A stretch of DNA of 64,000 bases, taken from contig NC_088301.1 in the NCBI RefSeq assembly GCF_032854445.1, positions 20,949,808-21,013,807 of the forward strand, in the 5' to 3' direction. Each line of letters starts with the position of its first letter. The first letter of the stretch is position 1. Of this stretch, positions 1-11,288 are shown piece after piece. This stretch comes from Liolophura sinensis (taxonomy: Eukaryota; Mollusca; Polyplacophora; Chitonida; Chitonidae). The notes beneath the pieces were generated by a model. The model saw only the letters and a list, made by a program, of their open reading frames with translations. It did no database searches and had not been told where the DNA came from. The position numbers were made by a program, and so were the translations under genes.

Positions 1-1
1 C

Positions 2-550
2 CGATCTGTCCTTGCCAGATCCCGCGAGCCCGATTGGCTTATCGATGTGCTCGTGACGCCGATGTCCGTCCAAACCACTAAATCCGAGGTCAAGAAGGTT
101 TTCAACACCGGGCTCACATTCGTGTCGTATACGCCGAGCGACACCTGTCTTGTTGCTCTAGAAACAGCAGGGCACTTCACACTGGCCGCTGCGAAGAACG
201 ACGTACGTCTGAACGCGAATACAGATTTCCGAGCCGCGTTAGAAATAAACCAGGGGTCCATCATTATCATGGACCTAAAACTAGGGGTAGCCTCTGATCT
301 CGCTACATTTCTGCTCCCAGGGCTGAAAATCAGATGGCGGTCCGAACACGATGGAAAGGAGCTCCGAATAATGGTAAAAACGCGACCGCAGCAGCAAGCG
401 ATCGCTAACAGCTCTCTCGATAATGTAAGGATTACGATAGCCGACCGCATGGACGTAGGGACTCTGTATCTGGAGTCCGGCGTTCGGCTTCGCCGCCTTC
501 GGGTCAGCACGTTTGAGGACGATTTAGATATAATTTATGCTTTGCCATAA
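2..550 (+). CDS. Unidentified mobile-element protein, 5' end outside window
   Basis: The reading frame is already open at the left edge and runs to a TAA at 548-550, so the real start is probably upstream of the window. An internal ATG at 62-64 would give about 162 residues. The product has no membrane segment and looks like a mixed beta-rich globular protein. I do not recognise the family. It lies 17 bp upstream of another same-strand ORF (568-1224) and about 1.5 kb from a Cys-rich minus-strand ORF. That compact arrangement suggests a multi-gene mobile element rather than a host gene. Codon use is GC-rich compared with the AT-rich surroundings from 2.8 kb on. Function is unknown. Confidence 0.5.
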   Translation, partial: RSVLARSREPDWLIDVLVTPMSVQTTKSEVKKVFNTGLTFVSYTPSDTCLVALETAGHFTLAAAKNDVRLNANTDFRAALEINQGSIIIMDLKLGVASDLATFLLPGLKIRWRSEHDGKELRIMVKTRPQQQAIANSSLDNVRITIADRMDVGTLYLESGVRLRRLRVSTFEDDLDIIYALP

Positions 551-567
551 CAACAATTCGGTTTATA

Positions 568-1224
568 ATGGGTCTGTATCCAACCATCGCGGACGATGAG
601 ACAAACACTTCTGGCTCCGCAACAGATGTTACCCCAACCGCACCTCATATGGAGCAGACGGGCCACGCCCACCGTTTGCGGTATATATCGGATATACAGA
701 AACGGTTGGAATCTGAGCGGGACCTCAGGCGAGCCTTGTACAAAAAATACCAGCGCGCAGTTGGCGCCTCCGAGGCTTTGGATTCAGCAATGCTCGCGGC
801 CTCTTTCGGTTTGGGGGTGGCTGGCGTCGGGCTGCTGTCTACTGTATTTGCCGCCCCCGCGGTGCTGGCAATGGAGGCAACGGCGCTGGCGTGTGGTGTC
901 ATTAGCGCAGCTGGAAAATTAATTAATAAGCGGCTCCGCGCGAAGGCTAAGAAACACAACGACATCCGGCTGTTGGCTGACGCCAAGCTAAACAGTATTC
1001 ACGCGCAGGTGTCCGCAGCAATGACCGATGGCCTCATTTCAGATGTAGAGTTTAAACAGGTAGTGGCCGAGCTGCAGAGCTACGATGATCTGAAGGAGGG
1101 GATACGCTCGAAGTCTCACAAGGCATTCAACTCCGCACAACTCGACGAGAAGGTTAAAAAGCAGCTCATAGCTCAAGGTCGCGACCTGGCCCGCCAAGAC
1201 ATTAAAAAAGCTCTGTCCGACTGA
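568..1224 (+). CDS. Coiled-coil / hydrophobic-centre protein of unidentified mobile element
   Basis: This is a 218-aa intronless ORF with ATG at 568. Residues about 1-30 are a Ser/Thr-rich leader and about 35-65 are charged and helical. Residues about 70-115 form a long Ala/Gly/Leu-rich hydrophobic stretch that could be two membrane hairpins. A basic segment containing NKRLRAKAKKHNDIR follows, then a helical charged C-terminus. I recall similar proteins repeated in cnidarian and molluscan genomes, which suggests a mobile-element family, but I cannot name one. A short hairpin lies 25 bp downstream of the stop. It sits in tandem with the upstream ORF on the same strand. Confidence 0.55.
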   Translation: MGLYPTIADDETNTSGSATDVTPTAPHMEQTGHAHRLRYISDIQKRLESERDLRRALYKKYQRAVGASEALDSAMLAASFGLGVAGVGLLSTVFAAPAVLAMEATALACGVISAAGKLINKRLRAKAKKHNDIRLLADAKLNSIHAQVSAAMTDGLISDVEFKQVVAELQSYDDLKEGIRSKSHKAFNSAQLDEKVKKQLIAQGRDLARQDIKKALSD

Positions 1225-1248
1225 CGATAGACTGCACCGCCGTATTTT

Positions 1249-1261
1249 ACACCTTCGGTGT
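1249..1261 (+). other. Short hairpin after the 218-aa ORF
   Basis: ACACC-TTC-GGTGT forms a perfect 5-bp stem with a 3-nt loop, 25 bp after the TGA of the preceding ORF and after a run of T. It could be an RNA 3'-end or processing hairpin. The short stem could also be chance. Confidence 0.3.
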
Positions 1262-2096
1262 TAATGAGCAACCTCCGCGCTACACTCCGTAAGTAATTGT
1301 GAAAAATAAAAAAAAATATGTCCTAGCCGGGGATCGAACCCACGACCATAAAGAGCAAAACCCAAGCTGTGTCTCGAGAGCCCGGGGCTAAACCTTAAAG
1401 GTCGTTTTCGTGCGTTTGCGTTATCATTCGGTTTTTTCGGGCTCCCCCTTCTGCAACCACCCCACCTCCCCATTCTAATCTCCTCGAAATGCCCACCTTC
1501 GAGCTTTCATCATTGGAGAATTAGAGACGATCATTCGGCGAGGTGGCGGGTATTAGCACGACTATATACCCAGAGACACAGGGCGGCCGGCTCCCTGGCC
1601 AAGGGAGCTATCCGGGCCGCCGAATGTGTTGTGAAAAATTGGGGGTGTCTTTTCCGCTAAAATTGTTTTTTCGCTCAGAATCGACCCATAACAACGGCAA
1701 TATGGGCGAAGAAGAGACGTAGATTCAGAATCTGATGTTAGTTTTGTCCTACGACCCATACATCAAACGCAATCAACGATTTATTAATTAAGTATTGCAC
1801 AACACCCGTATGTAGACGGGCTGGGCTGTCTCTGACCCGCATATATACATAGGCCTATACATGCATGTAGTTCACCGGTGTGTGTGTAATGTAGGTCAAA
1901 GCCTATCCTATTCCATACTTTCTGTGCTGGCGTTGTCACAATTTGAGCAACGGTGGCATTTAAATTATAACGTGGGCTGGTCGCTGCGTGAAAATAGCCT
2001 GGCAAATCTATACCGGCTGTCTTCATCGAAATAGGCGCAAGCCTGAAATATGCTTGTGCTCAGTAAGCCTACACCCGTGTTAAGCCCATATATGCA
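1262..2096. other. Intergenic stretch with a tRNA-like box B
   Basis: No supported coding region. On the minus strand, about 1318-1350 contains a Pol III box-B-like sequence (GGTTCGATCCCC) followed by a T-rich run. This suggests a tRNA-derived SINE or tRNA relic, but no convincing cloverleaf is visible. The remainder is moderately AT-rich non-repetitive sequence. Confidence 0.35.
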
Positions 2097-2369
2097 CTAG
2101 GAAATATTGATGGCCGCTAAACGGGCAAACTCCTTTTGGAAAGCCCTTGTACGCCTTTTGCAGTCCCTATTTGCAAGTTTGTGGTACCCACATGGGACAC
2201 AAAGGCCATACTCGTTTTTCACGCCGATTCCACACAGTTGGCATGGTTGTGTGCCACGGCTTTTTCTTAGCCTGGCGAGGTGTACCTTGCAGTATTCCTT
2301 TATACATCGCCGCCCGCAGTGATCGAAAGAACCACACTTCAGCCACTTGCATGTATCCTTGCCCCACAT
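2097..2369 (-). CDS. Small Cys-rich zinc-binding-like protein
   Basis: This 90-aa ORF uses the ATG at 2367-2369. The frame is open further upstream, but that part lies in minisatellite sequence. It has at least eleven cysteines, in spacings such as C-x4-C, C-x5-C-x3-C and CxxC, plus histidines, followed by a basic tail (DCKRRTRAFQKEF). This looks like a compact zinc-binding module with a nucleic-acid-binding tail. I recall similar small Cys-rich proteins near homologues of the 218-aa ORF, but cannot name the family. It converges with the two plus-strand ORFs to the left and is likely part of the same element. Confidence 0.45.
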   Translation of the reverse strand: MWGKDTCKWLKCGSFDHCGRRCIKEYCKVHLARLRKSRGTQPCQLCGIGVKNEYGLCVPCGYHKLANRDCKRRTRAFQKEFARLAAINIS

Positions 2370-2467
2370 GCTTGAAGTATACCTAAGTATACCTAACGTT
2401 GCCCATCTCTCTAATAGGAAAATATTGGGGCCCTGGTACGTGCCCCGGCCCGCGGGAAGCAATGTTT

Positions 2468-2735
2468 CGCGTACACAAAAAATTGGGGTAATTGTGCATG
2501 TAGGCCGGGCGCGTTTTGCGTACACAACTAATTGGGGTAATTGTGCATGTAGGCCGGGAGAGCGCCAGGGGGAGGCCGGCCAAGGAGAGCATGGTGGGGG
2601 CGCTCTTGCCCCCCCCCCCCCCCGGAGCGCGCCAGGGGGTCCAGCAAGGAGAGCATGGTGGGGGCGCTCTTGCCCCCCGGAGAGCGCGCCAGGGGGGTCC
2701 GGCCAAGGAGAGCATGGTGGGGGCCGTCCCAGCGC
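2468..2735. repeat. Two adjacent GC-rich minisatellites
   Basis: The first array has two copies of a unit of about 53 bp containing TTGGGGTAATTGTGCATG (about 2468-2560). The second has about three copies of a 58-62 bp unit built around AAGGAGAGCATGGTGGGGG and CGCTCTTGCCCCC (about 2560-2735), with a poly-C tract near 2610. Long ORFs across it on both strands are repeat artefacts. Confidence 0.8.
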
Positions 2736-2771
2736 TTGTCCCGCCTATCAAGAAAAACTACATTCGCCCCC

Positions 2772-4250
2772 CCTGCTGCTTGGGGGCCAAGGCGACAAAC
2801 AGTCAGAGAGCCTGAGACAAAAATGAAGTATTTCCAATATAAGCTCTATATAGTGATATTTTGTATATCATTCTGTTCTGATAAGGCCATTTTTTAAAAC
2901 TGATTAAATGTACTATTACATGCGTGGTTATTTGAATAAACAGCAATTTTATTCAACAATTTCTTTGACAAAGTAATGTAAAACGTAAAATGAACACAAA
3001 CATGCAGGAATGGTTACTGCAAAACTAAACTTACGGTTTACATTGACGGAAGCTGGCAACACTGACGGTAGGTTGATGGGCGCCAACTTTGCTGTTAAAT
3101 TGAAATAAAATCAGCATTAGCTAAATTACTACACGCCTTGTGCCGTGCAGTGACATGTAAACAACAGAAATAACATCATCTTTGGTTTTTGTTTATGCCT
3201 TAAATGATATATAAATTGAAATGACAAAGATAACTTCATATACATTTTTTCTTAATCGTCTCTTAAGCCCATACCCTGTAAAATATTAAAAATTTTCATT
3301 TACACGATGGCGATCATATAAGGGAGCAGAAAACGCGGTATACCTGGAATAAACCATTGACATTTTTGTGACTTGCTCACGAACGCTAGGCTTCTCATCA
3401 AGGCCACAAGAAGAACGAGAGTGAAGGAATTTGTGGATGTCCAAGGCCGGGATTGAACCCCAACCGATGAAAAACATCTTGAAGTTATCATTATCTTTAT
3501 CATTATCAGACAGACGATGCAAATCAAGAGAGCTGATCTGTATTCTTTCAGACTATTTCAAAATGTGAAATATTGCGATTTTTTTAGAACCCTAGGCACA
3601 GTATAAAAGGTCTAATGGCGTCAAAGGACGAGGCCGATCATTTTATTTCCTATATTTGTAACAATTTCGTACATATGTATAGCTTACCTCGGTGAATTAC
3701 CCGTTTCTGGACAACTCGTCGAAGCCTCCGTCTTGATAATTTTCCTGTTGAACAATTACATCTGTAATGTGAGGACGTAAAATCAACTTAATGTGGAATT
3801 GTAAATGTTAACAATATAGGCTAAAATCCTGTACACGACGATAGAAAAGCACTTAATTTTTGTGTGTGCAAAGTTATACATTTTAAAAGCTATCTTTATT
3901 TCTTTTTATATTACAGACATCTTAAAGCCTGGTTAGTGGAATATAAGAACAATTGACATTGATTTATCAACTGTCTTGTACATACACATGAACATAACTT
4001 ACTGGTGGATTTTGTCGGCTTCGAGGCCATTTTCATCAGAAGGTACATAGCTGGCACGATGTTTATGGCTTCGATATAACCTGTACAGGCAATAGGAAAA
4101 CAGGTCCACATGAAGCAATGGTCTGTTTTATTGCTCTTGGTAACGGTATTTTAAAAGAATAAAATATTAGACTTTCATTTTCAGCACAGACCGCCATACG
4201 TCTACGACAGGAACTATTCGTTCTACAGGCTTTCAATGGAAATAGTTGTG
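2772..4250 (-). pseudogene. Left partial copy of duplicated host gene, 3' part
   Basis: This matches 58440-59885 in direct orientation at high identity. It carries minus-strand exons equivalent to those of the right copy, including one near 3295-3545 containing WGSIPALDIHKF and ending at a GTAAAT donor, and one near 3996-4085 containing YIEAINIVPAMY. The copy lacks the final exon present at 57588-57917. The splice acceptor of the WGSIPALDIHKF exon looks altered relative to the right copy. Polinton A is inserted in it after 4250, in an intron, and the sequence resumes at about 34686. Confidence 0.6.
4245..4250. repeat. Target site duplication GTTGTG (left, Polinton A)
   Basis: The 6-bp GTTGTG immediately precedes the first AG of the terminal repeat and recurs at 34602-34607. 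Six-bp duplications are characteristic of Polinton integration. The uninterrupted copy of this locus near 59880 reads GGTTGTTCAC. Confidence 0.9.
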
Positions 4251-4490
4251 AGTAGTAGGGAATACGCAGTTGGCGTCCCATTGGGGAGTGAGTTTTGGGG
4301 AGGGAGTAGAGGGAGTTGGGGTGTGACACAGGTGTGACGTCATCGGGTTATGTAAGTACCGGGATATTATGTACCTGGTTAGGTCACTGGGTTTTTTCTG
4401 TCACGTCATGGATTGATGCAAGTGTGGATGGACCAATCAGCAAGACGGGAGCAAAAACATCGGCTTGTAAAGTTGAGTGGAGCAGATTGA
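4251..4490 (+). repeat. Left terminal inverted repeat of Polinton A
   Basis: This matches the reverse complement of about 34360-34601, including GGGGAGTGAGTTTTGGGG, a GTGTGACGTCA CRE-like site, a CCAAT box and GGCTTGTAAAGTTGAGTGG. The last block is also conserved in the Polinton B TIR, so the two elements are related. The TIR is cut near 4490 by the Penelope-like fragment. Confidence 0.85.
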
Positions 4491-4679
4491 CGGAGGCATT
4501 ACTTATGGATAACAATTCCTGGATTTATTGTGTTGGTTACGTTTCGATGTAGGTTCTTACATCGTTATCAAACCATATGAACATACAGAGATACAAGACA
4601 ACATATATACAGTAAGAGAGTGAGTGGTGTCAACAACAGGCAACAATGTAACCTAGATAGTAACTTCAAGGTAATGGCT

Positions 4680-5470
4680 TCAGGGTTTAAGGCTGTCACT
4701 GTCTAATCTGATGAGGTCATTGTAGGCGCTCGGTAGGTGGTACCCGCTGTCTCGGTTAAGCTGTGGATTGTGTCGTCGGATCATGATGGCTTCCAGCAGT
4801 TTCCTTCTTTTATAGTCTGACTGGTTGTTTTGTAGGGTATGAACTGTGTTCCATTGGAGTTGGTGTTCTGGATGGGCTCTGATGTGGTCACTGAGGGCTG
4901 ATTTTCCATCTAATTTTTCTACTGAGGCCTTGTGCTCTGCAATTCTGATATTGAGTGGTCTACCGGTTTCTCCAATGTATTGCTGTTGCCAATCACAATT
5001 AATGCAGTACACAGATCCTTTGGGTTCTTCCCTATGGGTTGGCTGTTTTTTTCCATTGGCTTTGAGTAGGGTTTTAAGGTTAGAGGCGGAGGTAAACGTT
5101 GTTTGTATGTTCAGTTTGTAATCCAGGAGTCTTCTTATCTGGTAGCTTGGGGTGCCTATATACGGAATGGTTATATATATATTGGAGTGGTCGGGTCTCG
5201 TTGTTCTGGTCTTGTTAGTCTTGTTAGTCGGATTGAGGGTTTTCCTGATCGTTCTCTCCACTAATTGTGGGGGGTATCGGTTTTGGGTGGTGAAGGCTGT
5301 TTTGAGGTGATTTATTTCTTCTTGGAGGTTGATGCTGGATATCTGTAGGGCTCGTTTTGTTAGGGTAGATATTATTCCTCTCTTGATCCGATTAGGTTGT
5401 TTAGATTGGAAATTCACGTACTGGTCTGAGTGTGTGGGTTTGCGGTATACTGAAGTAATGCCTCTGTCAA
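4680..5470 (-). pseudogene. Penelope-like element fragment: RT C-terminus plus GIY-YIG endonuclease
   Basis: The minus-strand frame is open from about 5470 to the stop at 4680; the first ATG (5415-5417) lies inside the domain. The N-terminal part has a VYRKPTHSDQY segment typical of the end of a Penelope reverse transcriptase. The C-terminal part has a GIY-YIG nuclease core with CINCDWQQQYIGETGRPL, then RIAEHKA and a downstream histidine-rich segment. The upstream RT is missing, so this is a 5'-truncated retrocopy. It is inserted in the Polinton A left TIR and is unlikely to be mobile. Confidence 0.8.
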
Positions 5471-5521
5471 TCTATACCATCCCAATTCCTAAATGCCTCT
5501 GAAAGAAGCCATACGTCATCA

Positions 5522-6518
5522 ACGTTGAGTGGAGCAGCTCCAATTTTGCTAGCCCGAGGGACTTTATTTATTTTGGAGAAAAGCCCTACAGCGCCATCTA
5601 TGATGTCCAATAATTATTGTTTTATTCAAATTTATATAGAAAAGGCACCAAATCCAGAGAATATGACCACAGAAACGTGTTAGGCAACATATAGGTAAAA
5701 AAATAAGCTGATAACTTCGAGGCATACGGTTATGTAGCACTCGCTGTGCCACTGCAAAAGCAGTTCATCCGTGAATCTCAAGTATCGAAAAATGGACCAT
5801 TCATAGTACGAAGAAGCGACAAACCGAATTGCCGAACTGTAGGCCCGACATGCTCGCAAGCATGCCCCAGAGTTCGACGAAACATCCGAGAGCTATAGTC
5901 TCTTACCACTGCCAAACTCTAATTTGTTTACTTTTTTTAAAACATGATTACCTGTTCCATTGTCCTCAATGGTGATGTCCCCAAGTAAAATGAACAAAAC
6001 AGACCAAGTTTAACTCAGCATATAAAATCTATAAACCCATTTTTCATAGTTTTGCACATTAAAAGTGTTGCAATACGAACCGACCACATTCCGTTTATAC
6101 TTGTGGGCTTAGATGAGCCACACAGCGCCATCTATGATGTCCAATAATTATTATTTTATTCCATTCTACACTATATATTACTCCCATTATAAGGAGGTTA
6201 CAGATCATTGGAAATACGAGGTCTACGGGACCAATATTACGGCATGTGAATTTCTTTGATTTATTTATCTATTTATTTGATTGATGTTTTACGTGGTACT
6301 CGAAAAATATGTTGAGTACAGTGTTACACAGTGCAGTGCAGTACATGGCGCAGTGTTGTATAGTCTGTGATGTTATACAGCACAGTGTCCTATTCATATT
6401 GTTTTGTCTGGTATTCGTTACACTGCATAGCATAGTATCGTTTCGTTTATAGTATAATACATAGTTGTAGGCCTGACAAGCTCGCAAGTATGCCCCAGAG
6501 TTCGGCGAAATACCCGAG
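5522..6518. repeat. Left internal inverted arm of Polinton A, outer part
   Basis: This matches about 33060-34020 in inverted orientation. It contains direct subrepeats: the motif GCGCCATCTATGATGTCC at about 5590 and 6125, and the block GCTCGCAAG..ATGCCCCAGAG at about 5850 and 6480. It also has a SINE-like (AT)-rich tail near 6255-6315. No coding capacity is supported. Polinton B lacks this arm. Confidence 0.75.
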
Positions 6519-6836
6519 AGCTCTGCCGTGCCAAGGCAAAAGGCAAAATTGAGTTAGACCCACAGCAGGGATCAGCCGTATCTGTTCTATATTATTATAG
6601 GGCTTTCCAGGTTGAAAGAGGCTTTTCTTCCCGTGATTTTGAGGTAGGCAAAGAGCCGTATCTGTCTGTTTGCCTCCTCATACCGAAGCAGAAGGCAGTA
6701 TCTGCATTTACTGCTCTTTGCCAGAGAATCACTACAGATACTGCTGTCTGGCTCAGTACGCTGAACCAGAATCAGAAGGAGGCTGACACTTACTGCTGCC
6801 ACATAGTACACGGGGAGCGCGGTTTTTAAAACAAAC

Positions 6837-9800
6837 ATGAATGAAAACTGCAGTAGTATGCCTTTTTCAAGGGGCAGATTAATGGTTGAGCTATCTAAGA
6901 AAGGTAAGTCATGCTCTATATTGTATTTATTCAGAAAAGTAACAAGCTAATTATCAGTAAACAAAGGGACTTACACCTAAATATCGACAACTGGACCCCA
7001 AGTAATATCTTACCATGTAAAATACAACATGCTGTTCGTTAAACAGTTTGTTAAAAGATAAGACACTTTCTTTTCTGGAAATGCCACAAATATGGTTCGT
7101 TCTAATTGGTTACCTCTTTTCACGCACAAGCGTAATAAGTTATTGATTCTGTAGTACCAAGTTTCCAAGTGATAAGTTAACGCAATTTCTTTACCACCTT
7201 GATTGAGACGACAAGTTGCCTTCCTGTTCTAGGCTCATGAATTTAGTTCTAAAATTAAAAGGTTTTAGTAAAATTACTGACTTTTGTATTGTCTCTGGCC
7301 GTTGTCAGATGACCTGAGCTATTGCAAAAGAAAAAAACCCCAAACCTTTACCTTTATCATGTCTCACCCTATGCCATTTTTTTTAACGTTTCAGACGCAC
7401 AATGTGAATCAAACAGAACTACATGTATTAAAGCGGCAGAGCTACTTGGGTCCCGCAAAATGGAAACGAACTCAAATGAAGGTATCAATTTAAATGAGCA
7501 ATTTTATGTCAGATTAGTGTCTCGGTCGGGCTCAATAATATCAGCCTTCTGTGTTGGCGGGTCAGAATATTTATAATTTCCCGGCGGAAGTAACTTTGGT
7601 AAACCACTGACTTGTCAATGACAACTTGCTGACTTAATCAGACGAGGTCGTATGAGGTTTTTAACAAAATGCAGTTCGCTTTCGCAACCATCTTTATTCT
7701 GCTACGGTTTTTTGTCGAAATTTTATGATCTCCCCTGTCCTAAAATCAATGCGTAACCAATTTTGGATACCCAAACCAAAAAATTATTTCTAACAATTTG
7801 AGTTTTACTTTGAATAGATTTAAAGTATTTATTACTCTGATCCTGTGACTTACAATTTTATTGGTGGGAATGCTCTTGTCCGCAGGTCTAGGGAAGCCTG
7901 ACAAAACTGGAGAATCCGCTGCAAGTCTCTTGAACGCCATTATGAACAACGTCAGCTCCGACGCCCTACCCGAGAGTTATGAAGTCAGCGATTCCATTCT
8001 GGGTGATTTGGTTTCAAACTCAGATGACCTTTTGATGAATGAAGAATCCCTACTAGATGTATTAGCAAACATCACTGTGCCTGATATTTCGGAAAATGTT
8101 AACGTTAGCCCTATAAATGACGGCGAAAATGAGCTTATACACAGCAATGATGAAGATGGCGACAGCGATAGTAAAGACCCAGACTATGACCCAAATCAAT
8201 CTGTTTCAAGCTCGAGCTCGGATTCCGAGTGTGATAGCATGGAGGTAGGCACAGAAAACGGTAGGCCGACAAGTACTAGCCATTTGGATGAAACCAGAGA
8301 TGAAAATACTACGAGAACGCAAGGAGAGAAAAGAAAAAGAGTGCTGGTTGAATAAGACAGGATTGACAGAGACAGAGAGACTCATCCAATCAGAAAAGGA
8401 TGTGACAGTACCTGCAAAAAAGAGTGTTACAAAAATATACCAGAGGAAAGAAGAAAAGAAATCTGGTCGTTGTACTGGGAATTGTCCTACAACCAGCGCA
8501 GGGCATGGTTGTTTGGAAGCATCGACCGCACATCAAAAATGAAATGCACCACCGGGGAGCATGTGAGTCGAAGGAACTTTACCTACAGGTATAAACTGAA
8601 GGATACGGAGGGCTCAACGCACATTGTGTGCAAAATATTTTTTCTTACGACACTGGGATACCACAAGTCGAATGACAAGCCTGTTCTGACAGCCTTGCGT
8701 AAAGCTAGTAGCGGAATAACAGCTGACTGCGACAGGAGAGGCAAACATGAACCAGCAAATAAAATTGACAGATCTAAGATCGATCAGCACATCGAACTGT
8801 TTAGCCCGAGCATTAGCCATTACAGACGAGAGCATGCGCCTTTGCGAAGGTATCTGCCCAGCGACATAAATATAAACGTCATGTATAATGACTTCAAAGA
8901 AAAGAACCCAGATTTTAAGTGTTCATACGAGGTATACCGTGGGCAGGTAAAAAACAAGAGAATTAGTTTTACAAAACTCGGTCAAGAAGAGTGTGAGGTT
9001 TGTGAAGAATTTAACCTGAATAAGCAATCGCATGGTCATGCTGTTATTGAAGATGAACTCCAACAGCTTGTGGATGATGCCAGTTCTATTGAAAACCTAG
9101 ATTGTGACAAATGTAAATCATGGCTACATCACAAAAGAGCGGCCAGAATCAGTCGACAGCACTATCAATCCGACTCGGGGCTAGACCCACCTCAAAACAC
9201 AGTCATACGTAGCGTTGACTTACAAAAAGTCATTATGCTTCCCAGGATGCCGGGTAACAAAACAGCCATTTTCACTAGACGAATCATTGCATTTCATGAA
9301 ACTTTCGCTTCAGTTGGAAAAAGAAGTGGTAAAAAAAATAAGAGGAACACCGTATCAGTTCTTTGGCACGAAGGTATAAGTGGTCGGAAGCAGGAGGATA
9401 TAGTATCCGCATTTGTAATGGCTTTAGAGCATGACCGGGATGTTCATCATGTGATATACTGGATGGATAACTGTGCTGGCCAGAATAAAAACTGGTGCTT
9501 ATTTTCAACACTAGTGTCCATTGTCAATGGGTCAAGTATTTCTGCGACAGACATAACTCTGAAATACTTTGAGAGAGGTCATACTTTCATGAGTGCTGAT
9601 TCAGTACACCATGGTGTCGAAAAAGAAATGGCAAAGCAACCAGGAGGAAACGTTTATGATTTCAACGACTTCATCCGAGTTGTGGGATCCTCTAATTCTG
9701 GCCACATTGATGTTCTTCGTCTTGAACCTGATAACGTCAGGGGTTGGGTTAGTGGACAGTCCGCTGCAAAGCTCAAGAAATCTGGGCGCCCTCTCCTTTC

Positions 9801-10056
9801 TGATATTGTGGAAGTGCAGGTTAGACGTGGATCAACCCAAATGTATTACAAATTACGCCACGACGACAGCCAGTTCCACCCGTTTGACTTCCTCAAGAAG
9901 AACTTTTCATTTGGCAAGCCTGCACCTCTGAGAGCTGGTCCATGTGGCATAAGTGAACTGAAAAAATCTGACATTATCAGCAAACTCTGTCCACTAATGC
10001 CGGAAAACAGAAGGGATTTCTGGAACAACTTAGAAATAAATAACAGTCCAGACTAA
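6837..10056 (+). pseudogene. Transposase of the DNA transposon (3 exons, one in-frame stop)
   Basis: Exon 1 is 6837-6903 (ATG at 6837, donor GTAAGT), exon 2 is 7395-7481 (acceptor TTTCAG), and exon 3 is 7886-10056 (acceptor CCGCAG). All junctions share the same phase. Exon 3 begins with an acidic Ser/Asp-rich region, then a Cys-containing zinc-like region (CEVCEEF...CDKCKSW). The core has WMDNCAGQNKNW, then GHTFMSADSVHHGVEKEM, the signature of DUF7869-type proteins; the Asp and Glu are plausible catalytic residues. A TAA at 8353-8355 interrupts exon 3, and the frame resumes cleanly after it. It is therefore probably inactive by one nonsense change. Family assignment to Sola is tentative. Confidence 0.7.
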
Positions 10057-11284
10057 ATCTAGCACAAGTGTCCATGTAATGGAACCTTCTGCATAATCCG
10101 TCTGTGAAGTTAGAAAATGTAAAAATTGGAAAGGTGGAATTTCTTCTGTAGTGTTCAGAATATGGGATTAAAAGCATGGACATTTTAATCACTGTGTTAT
10201 TTGGTATATTTTGTGAATAGTTAAAAAAAATTTGATTAGTTTTAACGGTTGAAAAAAGAATTGATTGATTGATTGATTGATTGGTCGACTGATTGATTCA
10301 ATGGCCTTGAAGGAATCCATGATGGGTGTGGTACAACATACTCAAATGTTTGTATATTATACGAAGCCATGGCAGTAGCTATGGGTCACTCACGGTACAA
10401 GAAACCTTCAGAAGGAACTGGGATAAAACCCTGAAGGTTCAAGTCACTGACATATTCCCTCCGCACGAATACCGGGCACCTCCATGGCTAAAGCGACCCC
10501 TTCTGTCCTGGGAGTTTCAGATTCAAACCTGGGCCGAGTCAGACCAAAGACACAGTGACTTGCCCAAAGAGCAATGACTCGCTGATCCGGTGTCATTACA
10601 ATATGGTTGGGTGATGGGGGTTTTTTTGGGGGGTGGGGGGGGGGTCTTCTGAGAACAGTCTCAGTGAGTCAGCAAAAGAGCTGGGGAAATCAGTTTAGCG
10701 ACAAGGAAACACTAGCTGTCGTCATATGACGGAAATACAATTAAAGCACGAGGTTAAACACCCATCCTAACTCACTCCATATCACTGGTTAGCAATGGAG
10801 GGCAGACGCCAAAAGTAACCGATAGTTCTTGTCAAATTGCCAATTTTATGGCCTTTTCTACCCAGTAAATATCCTCCTGGACACCAAGGCCTCGGATATA
10901 GCTGCCTCTGCACCTGCCAGCGTTGTTACCCTGAGCTGTGTAAAGCCATGATATCAGGTGATGTCCTGATCGCCAGTCGCAGAACTCCGTTCCACACCAT
11001 TCACACAAGCCTAGACAAGATGCGGCCTTTTGCCTCAGCAAGGTCTACTTAAATGATATCGGGGTGCTGAGGCAAAAAGCATTTTGTCAAAATATCTAGT
11101 ACTCAGTTTAGTGAAAACAGTCTCTCCAGGTGTGTGTAAGGTGCTATTTTAGAGACGTAACTTTCAGAAGCAAAACAAAGCTCACCAGAATATTATGTGT
11201 TTTTGGCGTTGACAAAATGATAAAAAGGCCTATTCTGCAAAACCATGTCTTCGACAGATACTGCTTTCTGCCTTTGCAGGGCAG
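10057..11284. other. 3' part of the DNA transposon, noncoding
   Basis: No supported gene. It contains a TTGA microsatellite (about 10257-10300), a poly-G tract near 10620-10650, and a possible dispersed-repeat segment at about 10310-10620. The terminal inverted repeat ends at 11284. Confidence 0.6.
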
Positions 11285-11288
11285 AGCT

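Larger units (their letters stand above)
6523..11284 (+). mobile_element. DNA transposon with DUF7869/Sola-like transposase (4.76 kb)
   Basis: Terminal inverted repeats of about 23 bp (left CTGCCGTGCCAAGGC, right end reverse complement CTGCCCTGCAAAGGC) sit between 4-bp AGCT duplications at 6519-6522 and 11285-11288. The uninterrupted right arm of Polinton A has a single AGCT at this point, which confirms the insertion. The element encodes one three-exon gene on the plus strand. The first 300 bp repeat GTATCTG and CAGAAGGCA-like subterminal motifs. A 4-bp duplication fits the Sola superfamily; that assignment is inference. Confidence 0.8.

Noticed and set aside
1318..1400. Functional tRNA on the minus strand
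   Set aside because: Only a box-B-like half and no pairing acceptor or anticodon arm; more likely a SINE or tRNA relic.
2383..2826. Gly/Pro-rich ORFs on both strands
   Set aside because: Products of GC-rich tandem repeats; no domain, and composition follows the repeat unit.
10326..10577. 83-codon ORF in the DNA transposon 3' region
   Set aside because: Lies in noncoding repeat-like sequence after the transposase stop; no family resemblance.
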